Part shown: positions 40,386 to 49,000 of the stretch, one piece after another
Position numbering within the stretch: the first letter of the stretch is position 1
How the letters are laid out: every line of letters starts with the position of its first letter
From: Mesostigma viride
Taxonomy: Eukaryota; Streptophyta; Mesostigmatophyceae; Mesostigmatales; Mesostigmataceae
Reading direction: 5' to 3'
NCBI GenBank assembly: GCA_009746045.1
Contig: RPFO01000310.1
Span: 1,186,234 to 1,250,233 of the forward strand
Length of the DNA: 64,000 nt
Program-made: the position numbers and the translations under genes
Notes under the pieces: generated by a model
Told to the model about the DNA's origin: nothing
The model's database searches: none
The model's input: the letters and a program-made list of their open reading frames with translations, nothing else

Positions 40386-41199
40386 TGCCAGGCATACAGG
40401 AAACCTGGACAGTTGCGCAGCTGGCCCACCGCATGGGGATGATGGTGGAGGGCAGCGCCTTGAATGCGGCGAGACTAGGCAAACAGCTTAAGCAAGAACT
40501 GAGGTCAGCGCAGCAGCGAGCAGCTGACCCAGGTGCAGGTGCAAGAAGAGGCCATGCACCGGAAACTAGCCCACCTTCGCCGGAACAGCATGGACGTGGC
40601 TGCGGCAAGGGAGCGGGATGAGGCGGTGCAGGCATATGTGAGCAGCCTTCACGCTCTGCGTGAGACTTTGGAGAAGAAGGCAGGCCTGTCGGAGCAGCGA
40701 CACAAGCAGCAGCTGTTACTAAAAGCAACCATGGGTTTGTTTGACAAAAGCCAAAAGATATTGCCTGCTAGCGATGTGGGGAAAAGGCCTAAGCCAGAGA
40801 TGGAGGCAAGCGGCCGGCTGGCGCTTGTGCAGCTGAGGCAGGTGATGAGGGACTGCAATGATGAGCTGATGCCTGCAGCGGTGGCTACACAGAAAGCAAT
40901 GGAGCATTTGCAGGCGTGCTTGGAGAAACAGCAAAGCATCGCAACCAAATTGCGGGGTCGGCTGGATGCTGCCGTCCAATCAGGGCAGCGGTTCGCAGCC
41001 TCGGTGCTTTCCCAGCTGAAGGCTGAGACTCCTGAGGAGGATGGCAGACATGCGCGCAAGATGTCAGAGATAACGTCCTTGCAAGAGAAGGAGATGCGCA
41101 GGATGATGGCCCTGCGAGAGAGCATCCCAGGGACCCTGTCTCGCCTGGCAGCTGCCCAGCAGGAGGGTAAGCTGATCCAACGACAGCTCAGGTATATTC
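40386..41199 (+). CDS. Host gene coiled-coil segment, between elements 2 and 3
   Basis: About 270 codons rich in Ala, Gln, Lys, Glu and Leu with heptad-like spacing: ALNAARLGKQLKQELRSAQQ, HRKLAHLRRNSMDVAAARE, YVSSLHALRETLEKKAGL, TQKAMEHLQACLEKQQSIA, SRLAAAQQEGKLIQRQLRY. It predicts long helices and probably coiled-coil oligomerisation. A one-base frame change near 40520 (in CAGCAGCGAGCAGCTG) separates the first 45 codons. The frame runs to the TATTC duplication and resumes after element 3 as IPLEIQDAEDDGRTG. Confidence 0.7.
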
Positions 41200-41681
41200 A
41201 GTTGGTTGGAGACCCATCTAGGGTCCACATGGGTCCTCAGAGATAGAGGATCTTGTACAGATTACTACAATATACTTTATTGTAGTATTGGGCCAATGGC
41301 TGTACTTCACTAGTACTCGCCAATGGGATAACGCCACGTAGAATATGTGGGCGTCTCCCAGGCCTCCACGTCACCGGCTGGTCAAGGGCCGGTGCAGTCC
41401 TGTCAATAGGATTGAGCCGACTATCGGCCTATCATGTATGCGCATCTGCCTTGGTACCTCCTAGAGGATTCTAGAAGTATTTAACACGCGGCATGCACTG
41501 AACTACACGGAATGCATGTCCACGTAGGATATTCAGCAAGACTGATGAAGGTGCCAAACGCAATAGAATATATGCGCAACGAAGACGAATTATGCAGCAA
41601 CGACAATAACGTATGAGAACAATAAACACAACGTTCATTTCATGCTTTCTGATTTACATCGCATTCCATTTATTTGCAACT
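41200..41681 (+). repeat. Element 3 5' LTR (482 bp)
   Basis: Contains a nine-base hairpin stem, ACTACAATA/TATTGTAGT, near 41262. It is followed immediately by TGTATTCATTGCA and then the Gag ATG at 41695, so the leader is only 13 bases. Confidence 0.92.
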
Positions 41682-41694
41682 TGTATTCATTGCA

Positions 41695-42936
41695 ATGTCT
41701 TCGGACGACAATCTTTCAGAGCAGAGGTCTGGCCCTGGTGAGCACGGACCGGCTCAATTTTCTGTCGACCCTGGCCCAGGCGAGCACAGGGATGACAATA
41801 AGGATATGTCCGACCAGCCCCGGGAGGAGGGCTGCGGGCAGGGAAGTACTAGTAGTGACAACCAGCGTGCGCGTGATAAGGTGCTTCGGCGGGAGACCTT
41901 GCTTCAAGAGGCGAAGCTGCTGTCGGCAATCAAGAAATGGGTTCCAGCCCCGCTGGTGCCTGGTGCTATTCAAGCAGACCGGGATCGCTTTGTAAGCTCT
42001 CTTGGGCCGTTTTTCCGCAGGCTCGCGGGCAACCGAGACATCATTCCGGACTGGCTGGAGTTTCTTCGTGGAACCCCGCTGGGAGACCGCGAGAAAAACC
42101 ACCCAGAGTGGATTTCGCTGCTGGATAGAGCACAGCGTCTGCGGTGGTCGCCGTTCGAGTTTCTGCGCCGAGCGAGGGAGACTTTTCTTCGTTCTATCAC
42201 TGCCAAAACCTGCGACGAGATCGAGGAATTTGTAGATGCAAAGCCGAAGCCCGGGCAGACCATCATCGAGCACCTCAACTCTTACTACGACATGCTGGAG
42301 AAGCAGGGGCTCCGGTGGCCTGACGAGGCGGTGAATCTCCGATGGATCCAAAACTGTGCTCTGTCCGAATCCGAGAAGCGGAATTTGGTCGCCAACTGCC
42401 GCGGTTACCTGTGCGACACTCACCGATGCAGAGCTCACCTCAAGGAGCTCCTGACGAATCAAACCCGTGTTTCCAGAGAAGGAGGTGCCGCGGAGGTGCC
42501 TCGTGTCGCCATGGTGATGGAGCAGCAACGGGAAATCTTCTGCTACAACTGCGGGCAGCCCGGGCACACACGCCGCGCATGTAAGGGTAAGGTTGTCGCT
42601 AATTCTGAGTCCTTCCCTCCCTGCACTTTCTGTAATAGGACTAACCATCTGGCTAAGGATTGCTACTTTCGCAAGTGCAAGTCTTGTGGCAATTCTGGAC
42701 ATGATGCGTCTGCCTGCAGGAGCAAGGCGGGCGCTGGACCCAAGGATACCCAGATGGAGGTCCTCAAGCTGCTGCAGCAGATCTCCCAAGCCGTCAAGAG
42801 CGGTGCCCTTCGTGGTGGCGACGCTTCTCAGCCGCGTGGTGGTGACGCTTCCCAGCCGCGTGGTGGTGATGCTTCTCAGCCGCGGGGTGGCAATACCTCT
42901 CGTGGCCGCAAGAGGAAGCAGCAGCAGAAAAACTAG
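41695..42936 (+). CDS. Element 3 Gag with three zinc knuckles
   Basis: 413 residues from the ATG just outside the LTR (MSSDDNLSEQRSGPGEHG). The capsid-like middle includes WLEFLRGTPLGDREKNHPEW, LRRARETFLRSITAKTCDEI and IEHLNSYYDMLEKQGLRWPD. Three CCHC knuckles follow: CYNCGQPGHTRRAC, CTFCNRTNHLAKDC and CKSCGNSGHDASAC. The tail has three GGDASQPR octapeptide repeats and ends RGRKRKQQQKN. The stop TAG follows GAAAAAC, a possible minus-one slippery heptamer; the Pol frame is minus one relative to Gag. Confidence 0.92.
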   Translation: MSSDDNLSEQRSGPGEHGPAQFSVDPGPGEHRDDNKDMSDQPREEGCGQGSTSSDNQRARDKVLRRETLLQEAKLLSAIKKWVPAPLVPGAIQADRDRFVSSLGPFFRRLAGNRDIIPDWLEFLRGTPLGDREKNHPEWISLLDRAQRLRWSPFEFLRRARETFLRSITAKTCDEIEEFVDAKPKPGQTIIEHLNSYYDMLEKQGLRWPDEAVNLRWIQNCALSESEKRNLVANCRGYLCDTHRCRAHLKELLTNQTRVSREGGAAEVPRVAMVMEQQREIFCYNCGQPGHTRRACKGKVVANSESFPPCTFCNRTNHLAKDCYFRKCKSCGNSGHDASACRSKAGAGPKDTQMEVLKLLQQISQAVKSGALRGGDASQPRGGDASQPRGGDASQPRGGNTSRGRKRKQQQKN

Positions 42937-42974
42937 ATGATCCTCTCTGTTTATATAACCCCTACAGCGTCCTT

Positions 42975-45900
42975 ATGGATGCTGATGAGAGTGGACTCAT
43001 GGCAGATGAGGCCTGCCAGGTGGTAGGGGCTCCAGCAGTAACCCCTACTGACCGTAAAGCTGCCCCAGTGAGCAGCAGTAAAAGTGCCCCTGTTTGTGGC
43101 ATTCCTATCCATGCCTGGAATAAAAAGAGTACCCCAGAGGGAACTCTTCCTGTAAATAATACATGTGGATCTGCTCCTGGTTGTAGACAGATGCCACATG
43201 GTGTTGCCCAGGTGAGCAACGTATCTGTGAACAATACATGTGGTGCAGCTCCTGTTTGTAGCCAAGCACCCATTGATATTGTTAACAGTCAAGCTCCTCA
43301 GAGCAATAATCCTTGTTATATTGATAATAAAAACTTGGACTCTTGCTCTGCCAGGAACGTGGATGCCCGTCCATGTCCTGAAGAGCCTGAGCCTAATGAT
43401 TGTATTAATCTTAGGACTCTGGCTAAGAGTTTGCATGATGCCTGTGGCCATGGAAACAATGCCATTAGGCTTGTTCAAGCCATTAATAACAAGGCTCTCT
43501 GGCAGGCTTATCAAGATGTCAGAGAACATTGTGTGTGCCAATTGTGTGCTAACAAGCCTTCCAAACGTCATGCAAAGCATCCTGCAGATGGTAGGGGTAA
43601 TCTACAAGCTGATATCCTCTACTTCACCAATTACAGGCAATTGCCTTACTTGGTGGCTGTGGATGAATGGTCAGGCTACATTGGAATTGAACCTATGGCA
43701 GCAGGGGATGAGAATACTCTCCATGCCGCAGTTCTTGTTATTCTGCAGAAGTTTGCAGTTATTCATAAGCTGCAGATGGACTTGCAGTTTAACTGCCTGA
43801 CCAAATACTCTGATCTGCCTTTCCTAAGGATTGTGGGTCGTGAAGATCACCAAGCCCAAGGCAAGGTTGACAGATATATACAGGAGCTTAAGAAGTTGGT
43901 AATATCCGGGGACTATCCTGAGATGTTTAAACCAACTTTTGCTGTCAGGTGTTTGGGTGCTGCAAAAGTGGAAAACACCATGAACAACCGTTTTCATACT
44001 ATCAAGGTGCGTGGTGTTCCACGGCTGGTCTCACCTCGTGGACTAGCAGGTGGCCTCTACCCTGATGACATCATGCAGGCATGGAGTAAGCAGAGGTGGG
44101 CACAGTATGCTCATCTCTGTGAAAAGGATAAACAGAGAGGAGAATCATTAAAATTTGAGGTGGGAGACCAGGTGATCTTCCACAAAGAAAATGCTCCTGG
44201 TAAACGTGGTTATTGGCAGGGTCCAGGGACCATAACCTCAGTTGACCTGGAGATGAAAACTGCTGATGTGGTCTGGAATGGGACCACTTATCATCTGGCT
44301 TGGAATAGATTGAAGAGAGATCCAATGAACGTTCAAGAAAATCCCCTGGAAATTATGGCCCCTGAAGAGGCACTTGGATCTCCCAATCTTTCCTGTCCAC
44401 CTTTGGCCAGTGAACAGGCTGGACTCCAACTACCAGAAAGGGCGGCCTCCCATCAACTGGAGCCTACTACTCAGCAAGCTCAGCCTAAGACATTGACTGG
44501 GATATCACAGGATGATATGGATGAAGCTGACTTGTTGGATAATAGGGTGTCTGATCAGCACCGGAAGCTCCGGCCGTTGGAACATGGGCTTGAGACCCCT
44601 GGGCAGGTGGATAACATATTTCAGTCTGAACAGCCAAAGCTTGGATCCAATTACCCTGGTAATAAGCCATTGCCCTTGGAGACTGATGGGATTCCAGCCC
44701 AAGGAAGACAAGCTGAGGAGGGGTTGTCCAGGTTGAACACTCAGCTCGGCAAGAGAGGCAATCCTCAAGAGCTTCGGGATATTGTAAAGAAGCTCAAGCC
44801 CTCACTAAAGATTGCCAAAATAACTTCTCTTCTAGAGAAGGGCATGGACCTTGATGGCTTTGATGTGGATACCAAAGCAGAGGTCTCTGTCACCTCGCCC
44901 TTTAATGCTTTGCTGGATAAGTATTCCCTTGAACCCAGTCCATGGACTATTGTCCAAGACTTTGCGGGTAACACTGATCATCAAGTTCTTGGGAATATCA
45001 CTATCCCATTCTTGGGTGAGTCTTTGACACTTTGTGTTGTTGATGGCTATAAGGGACCCACTCTCATTGGCCAGCCATTCTTGGTGACTCCCGGTGTTAC
45101 CATTGTTGATGGCCCCAATAACACAAAGAGTCTCCTAAAAACCCATTGTGACCCAATTCCTCTGGAATCATTCAGATGTCTCTTGCCTCTTGAAATGTTC
45201 CAGAAGGCAAATTGGAAGACCGCCTGTGTCGGTTCAATAAAAGGAGCAGAATGGGGAAGGGATATACCCCCAGCTTCTGAGCTGGTAGAACCCGCCCAGC
45301 TCAGTGTGACTTCTCTTGGTCTCACAAAAAGGTCATTTGCTGCTCATAGCCCCATGTCCTTTGATGATGTAGACCTGGATTGTCACACTTTCGCTGGCCT
45401 TGAGGCCTGGCGAGTAGCATTGGCGCGTGCGCTCCAGGAGTGGCAAACGCTGGATGTTTTTGAAGGCATTTCAGAACCTCCACCCAATGCTCAAATGCTT
45501 CAGTTGCGTTTTGTATGCAAGATGAAGAGCAAGCTTGGTGAGCCTCCCATACCAAACGCACGTCCAGTCGTGACCCAGTTCCATGGTACTACAGACTTTG
45601 ATAAGGAGGAGCTGTACACTCCTGGCCTGTCACATCCTGTTCTCAGGCTTATTCTTAGTCTGTACCTTGGTGCTTTGGACTATGGCTTGGATTATGGAGC
45701 AGAAATTGATGACTTCACCAGGGCCTTTTTGCATGGTGATCCTCAGGTGGCCAGAGCCACTTGGCAAGCTCAAAGACCCTGTTGTGTTAAGACCCCAGCA
45801 TGCTGGATAGCTGAAGTAGGTCATCCCTACATGCAGCCTAAAGTGGGCTGGGAAGGACTGGTCAGCAGTCCAGTCATCTGGTATGAAACCATTGCTCCTG

Positions 45901-46904
45901 CCATCCAGGAGAGATGTCAGATGCAACAATCTCATCTTGCTTATTGTCTCTTTGTGGGGCAATCCAAAGGACAACCCACCTGGGCTACCTTACATGGAGA
46001 TGATATGCAACGCATTGGTCCCAAGGGATGGTTGAATGAGACCTATAAAAGGCTCAATGACAAGTCCCCTATTGGTACCAGAGCATGGTTTAGTAAAAAC
46101 AGCCAGGTACCTTACTGTGGCATTGGCTGTACCCTTTTCCAGGATGACAAAGGATGGCATCTTAAGCTGCAATCGGCGAAGGGGTATAAAGAAAAAGTAA
46201 TAACTCAGTTGCCCAAGAGAGTAACTGAGGAGAATGCCCCTACGGTTAAAGGTCAACTGGGTTGGCTGGCTGCCACAACTAACCCTGACCTGGCAGTACA
46301 GAGTAGGATGCCAGACTCTGTTGTTGTAGGAGAAGGAAGGAGGCGCCTGGAGAGCTGCCTCAATGAATCTCCTGACTTGGTGTTGTCCGGTGTAGACTGG
46401 CATGGGCGCATCATCATAGACGCCTACACAGATGCTAGCCAAGAGTCTAGATCTGCCAACAAGATTGGTGCCAGAGCCGGATGCCTGATCACCATCAGGA
46501 ATGAAGGCAAACAGCCCTCGTTGGTATACTGGTCCAGTAACCTTCAGAGGAGGCGGTTTGCTGGCATTGACACCGCTGAGTGCAGGGCATACGCCATGTG
46601 CATTCGCGATGCCATATACATAAGAGAGCTACTCTTATGGTGTCTGAGTCAGATAAGACCTCAACCCGTGATTGATGTCAGGGTTTATTGTGATAATAAG
46701 CCCGTGGTCTCTTTTATCAAGAATGAGAGGGCCACTACTACTGACTTGGACTACCTTGTGGCAAAGGAGTTGTCCAGCCACTGTATAACCATACATCTGC
46801 CAGGACACTCAAATCCTGCTGATGCTATGACCAAGCTTCCACGACTGGCCCTTAATGGGTACCAGTTGCTGCGGTCCATGATGGCTGGGAAACCCTTGTC
46901 ATGA
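42975..46904 (+). CDS. Element 3 Pol: integrase - retropepsin-like - RT - RNase H
   Basis: 1309 residues in one frame, which is open upstream past the Gag stop. Order: 150-residue low-complexity Cys-rich N-terminus; zinc module LHDACGHG and CVCQLC (about 153-190); integrase Asp in QADILYF and LQMDLQF; third position KVDRYIQEL (Asp, not Glu). Then GPY/F-like GKRGYWQGPGTITSVDL, a linker, and the protease-like domain from about 630 (DVDTKAEVSV; ITIPFLGESLTLCVVDGYKG; PTLIGQPFL). RT follows with FVCKMKSK, NARPVVTQFHGT, IDDFTRAFLHGD and LHGDDMQRIGP. RNase H has AYTDASQES, TAECRAY, VYCDNKPVV and HSNPADAMTKLP, so its catalytic residues are intact. It proves that the IN-PR-RT order is not an artefact of broken frames. 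Confidence 0.93.
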   Translation: MDADESGLMADEACQVVGAPAVTPTDRKAAPVSSSKSAPVCGIPIHAWNKKSTPEGTLPVNNTCGSAPGCRQMPHGVAQVSNVSVNNTCGAAPVCSQAPIDIVNSQAPQSNNPCYIDNKNLDSCSARNVDARPCPEEPEPNDCINLRTLAKSLHDACGHGNNAIRLVQAINNKALWQAYQDVREHCVCQLCANKPSKRHAKHPADGRGNLQADILYFTNYRQLPYLVAVDEWSGYIGIEPMAAGDENTLHAAVLVILQKFAVIHKLQMDLQFNCLTKYSDLPFLRIVGREDHQAQGKVDRYIQELKKLVISGDYPEMFKPTFAVRCLGAAKVENTMNNRFHTIKVRGVPRLVSPRGLAGGLYPDDIMQAWSKQRWAQYAHLCEKDKQRGESLKFEVGDQVIFHKENAPGKRGYWQGPGTITSVDLEMKTADVVWNGTTYHLAWNRLKRDPMNVQENPLEIMAPEEALGSPNLSCPPLASEQAGLQLPERAASHQLEPTTQQAQPKTLTGISQDDMDEADLLDNRVSDQHRKLRPLEHGLETPGQVDNIFQSEQPKLGSNYPGNKPLPLETDGIPAQGRQAEEGLSRLNTQLGKRGNPQELRDIVKKLKPSLKIAKITSLLEKGMDLDGFDVDTKAEVSVTSPFNALLDKYSLEPSPWTIVQDFAGNTDHQVLGNITIPFLGESLTLCVVDGYKGPTLIGQPFLVTPGVTIVDGPNNTKSLLKTHCDPIPLESFRCLLPLEMFQKANWKTACVGSIKGAEWGRDIPPASELVEPAQLSVTSLGLTKRSFAAHSPMSFDDVDLDCHTFAGLEAWRVALARALQEWQTLDVFEGISEPPPNAQMLQLRFVCKMKSKLGEPPIPNARPVVTQFHGTTDFDKEELYTPGLSHPVLRLILSLYLGALDYGLDYGAEIDDFTRAFLHGDPQVARATWQAQRPCCVKTPACWIAEVGHPYMQPKVGWEGLVSSPVIWYETIAPAIQERCQMQQSHLAYCLFVGQSKGQPTWATLHGDDMQRIGPKGWLNETYKRLNDKSPIGTRAWFSKNSQVPYCGIGCTLFQDDKGWHLKLQSAKGYKEKVITQLPKRVTEENAPTVKGQLGWLAATTNPDLAVQSRMPDSVVVGEGRRRLESCLNESPDLVLSGVDWHGRIIIDAYTDASQESRSANKIGARAGCLITIRNEGKQPSLVYWSSNLQRRRFAGIDTAECRAYAMCIRDAIYIRELLLWCLSQIRPQPVIDVRVYCDNKPVVSFIKNERATTTDLDYLVAKELSSHCITIHLPGHSNPADAMTKLPRLALNGYQLLRSMMAGKPLS

Positions 46905-47172
46905 GGAGTAATCTGGGAGCCTGAGCCTAATGCTCCTCCTGTAGGTTTTTATCCCCCTGGAGGTTTTGTCCTCTCTGGAGAAGAGGTTTTCCTTCAGATT
47001 TGGGTTTTCCCTACAGCAGGTTACACCAACCATGCAATGATGAGATGCAAACTCCATAAGACCCAAGTGAGTCCCCATTGCCCACATATGTGAAAGTGAA
47101 CTGGCCAGGTGCGGCCGAACATCAATGAATACATCTAAGCCTTATCACTTTCACAAGGGAAAGAATGGCTGG
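46905..47172. other. Element 3 3' untranslated region
   Basis: No ORF. AAGGGAAAGAATGGCTGG directly before the 3' LTR is a candidate polypurine tract. Confidence 0.5.
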
Positions 47173-47654
47173 AGTTGGTTGGAGACCCATCTAGGGTCCA
47201 CATGGGTCCTCAGAGATAGAGGATCTTGTACAGATTACTACAATATACTTTATTGTAGTATTGGGCCAATGGCTGTACTTCACTAGTACTCGCCAATGGG
47301 ATAACGCCACGTAGAATATGTGGGCGTCTCCCAGGCCTCCACGTCACCGGCTGGTCAAGGGCCGGTGTAGTACTGTCAATAGGATTGAGCCGACTATCGG
47401 CCTATCATGTATGCGCATCTGCCTTGGTACCTCCTAGAGGATTCTAGAAGTATTTAACACGCGGCATGCACTGAACTACACGGAATGCATGTCCACGTAG
47501 GATATTCAGCAAGACTGATGAAGGTGCCAAACGCAATAGAATATATGCGCAACGAAGACGAATTATGCAGCAACGACAATAACGTATGAGAACAATAAAC
47601 ACAACGTTCATTTCATGCTTTCTGATTTACATCGCATTCCATTTATTTGCAACT
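47173..47654 (+). repeat. Element 3 3' LTR (482 bp)
   Basis: Matches the 5' LTR except for two substitutions in GGTG[C/T]AGT[C/A]CTG. The host coding sequence resumes directly after the TATTC duplication. Confidence 0.92.
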
Positions 47655-49000
47655 TATTCCCCTTGAGATACAGGACGCGGAGGATGATGGTCGCACGGGG
47701 CAGCTGCAGCAGCTCAAGGAGAAAGAGAGGACGCTGCTGGAGCAAGCCTCCCAGTTGGCTGCGGAACAAGCCACACTGTCCAAGTCGTTGGCAGATGCCA
47801 AGCTGCAACAGTGGTACCCGGACTTGCTGGCGCAGGAGGAGCGCATCAAGGAGTTGCACAAGTTCTTACCTGCAGGCGCCAGCAGGGACCTCATGGACAC
47901 TGAGTGGAACCTCTCCAAGTTCCGCGATAGCCCTGGGACCCCCTTGGTGTCGGCAAGGGGGGCGTGGCGGGTGAGGTTGGTGGAGGACTGGAACGGGAGG
48001 CAGTGGGTGGTGAAGGAGATGGGGCCAGGGCCAGAGTTGCGGCGGGAGGTCAACCGGCTGAAGGCATTGCAGCACCCGCTGCATCCCCCTGGAGCGGGTT
48101 TTCATCGACAACAACGTGGCCTACCTGCAGATGCCCTACTACAAGAACGGGAACCTGCGTGGCTGGGTTGACAGCATCGTGGGCTCCCAGAAGGGGGCAG
48201 CGAGCCTGACCACCCAGCAGGGTGTGCAGATCTGGAGCACGATGAAGCAGGTCTTCCAGGCGGTGGCCTTCCTCCACCGCAAGGGCATCGTGCACCGCGA
48301 CCTCAAGCCGGAGAATGTGCTGCTGCAGGATGACGGCCAGATCGCGCTGTGTGACTTTGGGGTCAGCCACGATGTGCTGGCCCACCTGCAGATGACCAAG
48401 GCAACGCTGGCCATGGGGGGACATACCGCGTGCTATTATGCCGCCCCGGAGGTGCTTGCGGGGAAGGGCGTGTCCGCAAGCAACCCATACGCCGAGGACC
48501 TGTGGTCCCTGGGGGTGATGCTGCTGGAGCTGGCAGGGACCCGGCTGTCTTGGAACGCGACGACCTCCCGCCTGGAGGATGAGCAGGGTCACCCCATCAA
48601 CACGGCCGACTTGCTGGTGGGCAAGTCCAAGTGGCACCGTGATCTGATCACCCTGGCTAACTCCCTGCTTCAGGTGGATCCTGATGCCCGGCCCATTGCT
48701 GACGCAATCCTTGCCAGCGAGCTCTTCCAGCAAGACCCGTCCGCCAGCCAGGTGCAGCAGAACCGTCATCTGCTGCTGCTGACCAGCCACCTGGCGAAGC
48801 TGCGGCAGAGCCCTCAGGGTGGTGGGCGGCCCAAGACCCACGTGATGAGGTTGGACGTGCGCGAGGGGCCCGGCATGGTTGCCCCGGTGCTGGCGCTGTT
48901 TGCTCGGGAGGACGTCAAGCCCGAGGAGACCCTGGTGGGCGAACATGCGGGCGTGCGCATCCCTCTCTCCGAGGTGCTCCACAACTTCTTTGAGGCGCGG
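47655..49000 (+). CDS. Host gene: coiled coil, Ser/Thr protein kinase domain and start of HECT
   Basis: After PLEIQDAEDDG a coiled coil (QLQQLKEKERTLLEQASQLA) leads to a kinase domain. It has a Gly-loop-like SARGAWRVRL, beta-3 Lys in WVVKEMG, helix-C Glu in LRREVNRLK, the catalytic loop IVHRDLKPENVLL (Asp near 48299), DFGVSHD, YYAAPEVLAG and DLWSLGVMLLEL. All catalytic residues are present, so it should phosphorylate Ser/Thr substrates. One frameshift in a CCCCC run near 48086 separates the N-lobe from LERVFIDNNVAYL. After the kinase, VAPVLALFAREDVKPEE and IPLSEVLHNFF start the HECT-like region, and a second frameshift near 48990 follows. No introns are evident in this part. Confidence 0.85.

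Larger units (their letters stand above)
41200..47654 (+). mobile_element. Copia-like element 3 (plus strand), in a host coding exon, coding regions intact
   Basis: A 6455-bp element flanked by TATTC (41195-41199 and 47655-47659). LTR ends are AGTTGG and GCAACT. It has two uninterrupted ORFs, Gag and a 1309-residue Pol. The 482-bp LTRs differ at two positions. It is the best candidate for an active copy of this family in the window. Confidence 0.95.

Noticed and set aside
41716-42789. A 357-residue minus-strand ORF opposite element 3 Gag
   Set aside because: Antisense shadow of a well-supported Gag with three zinc knuckles.
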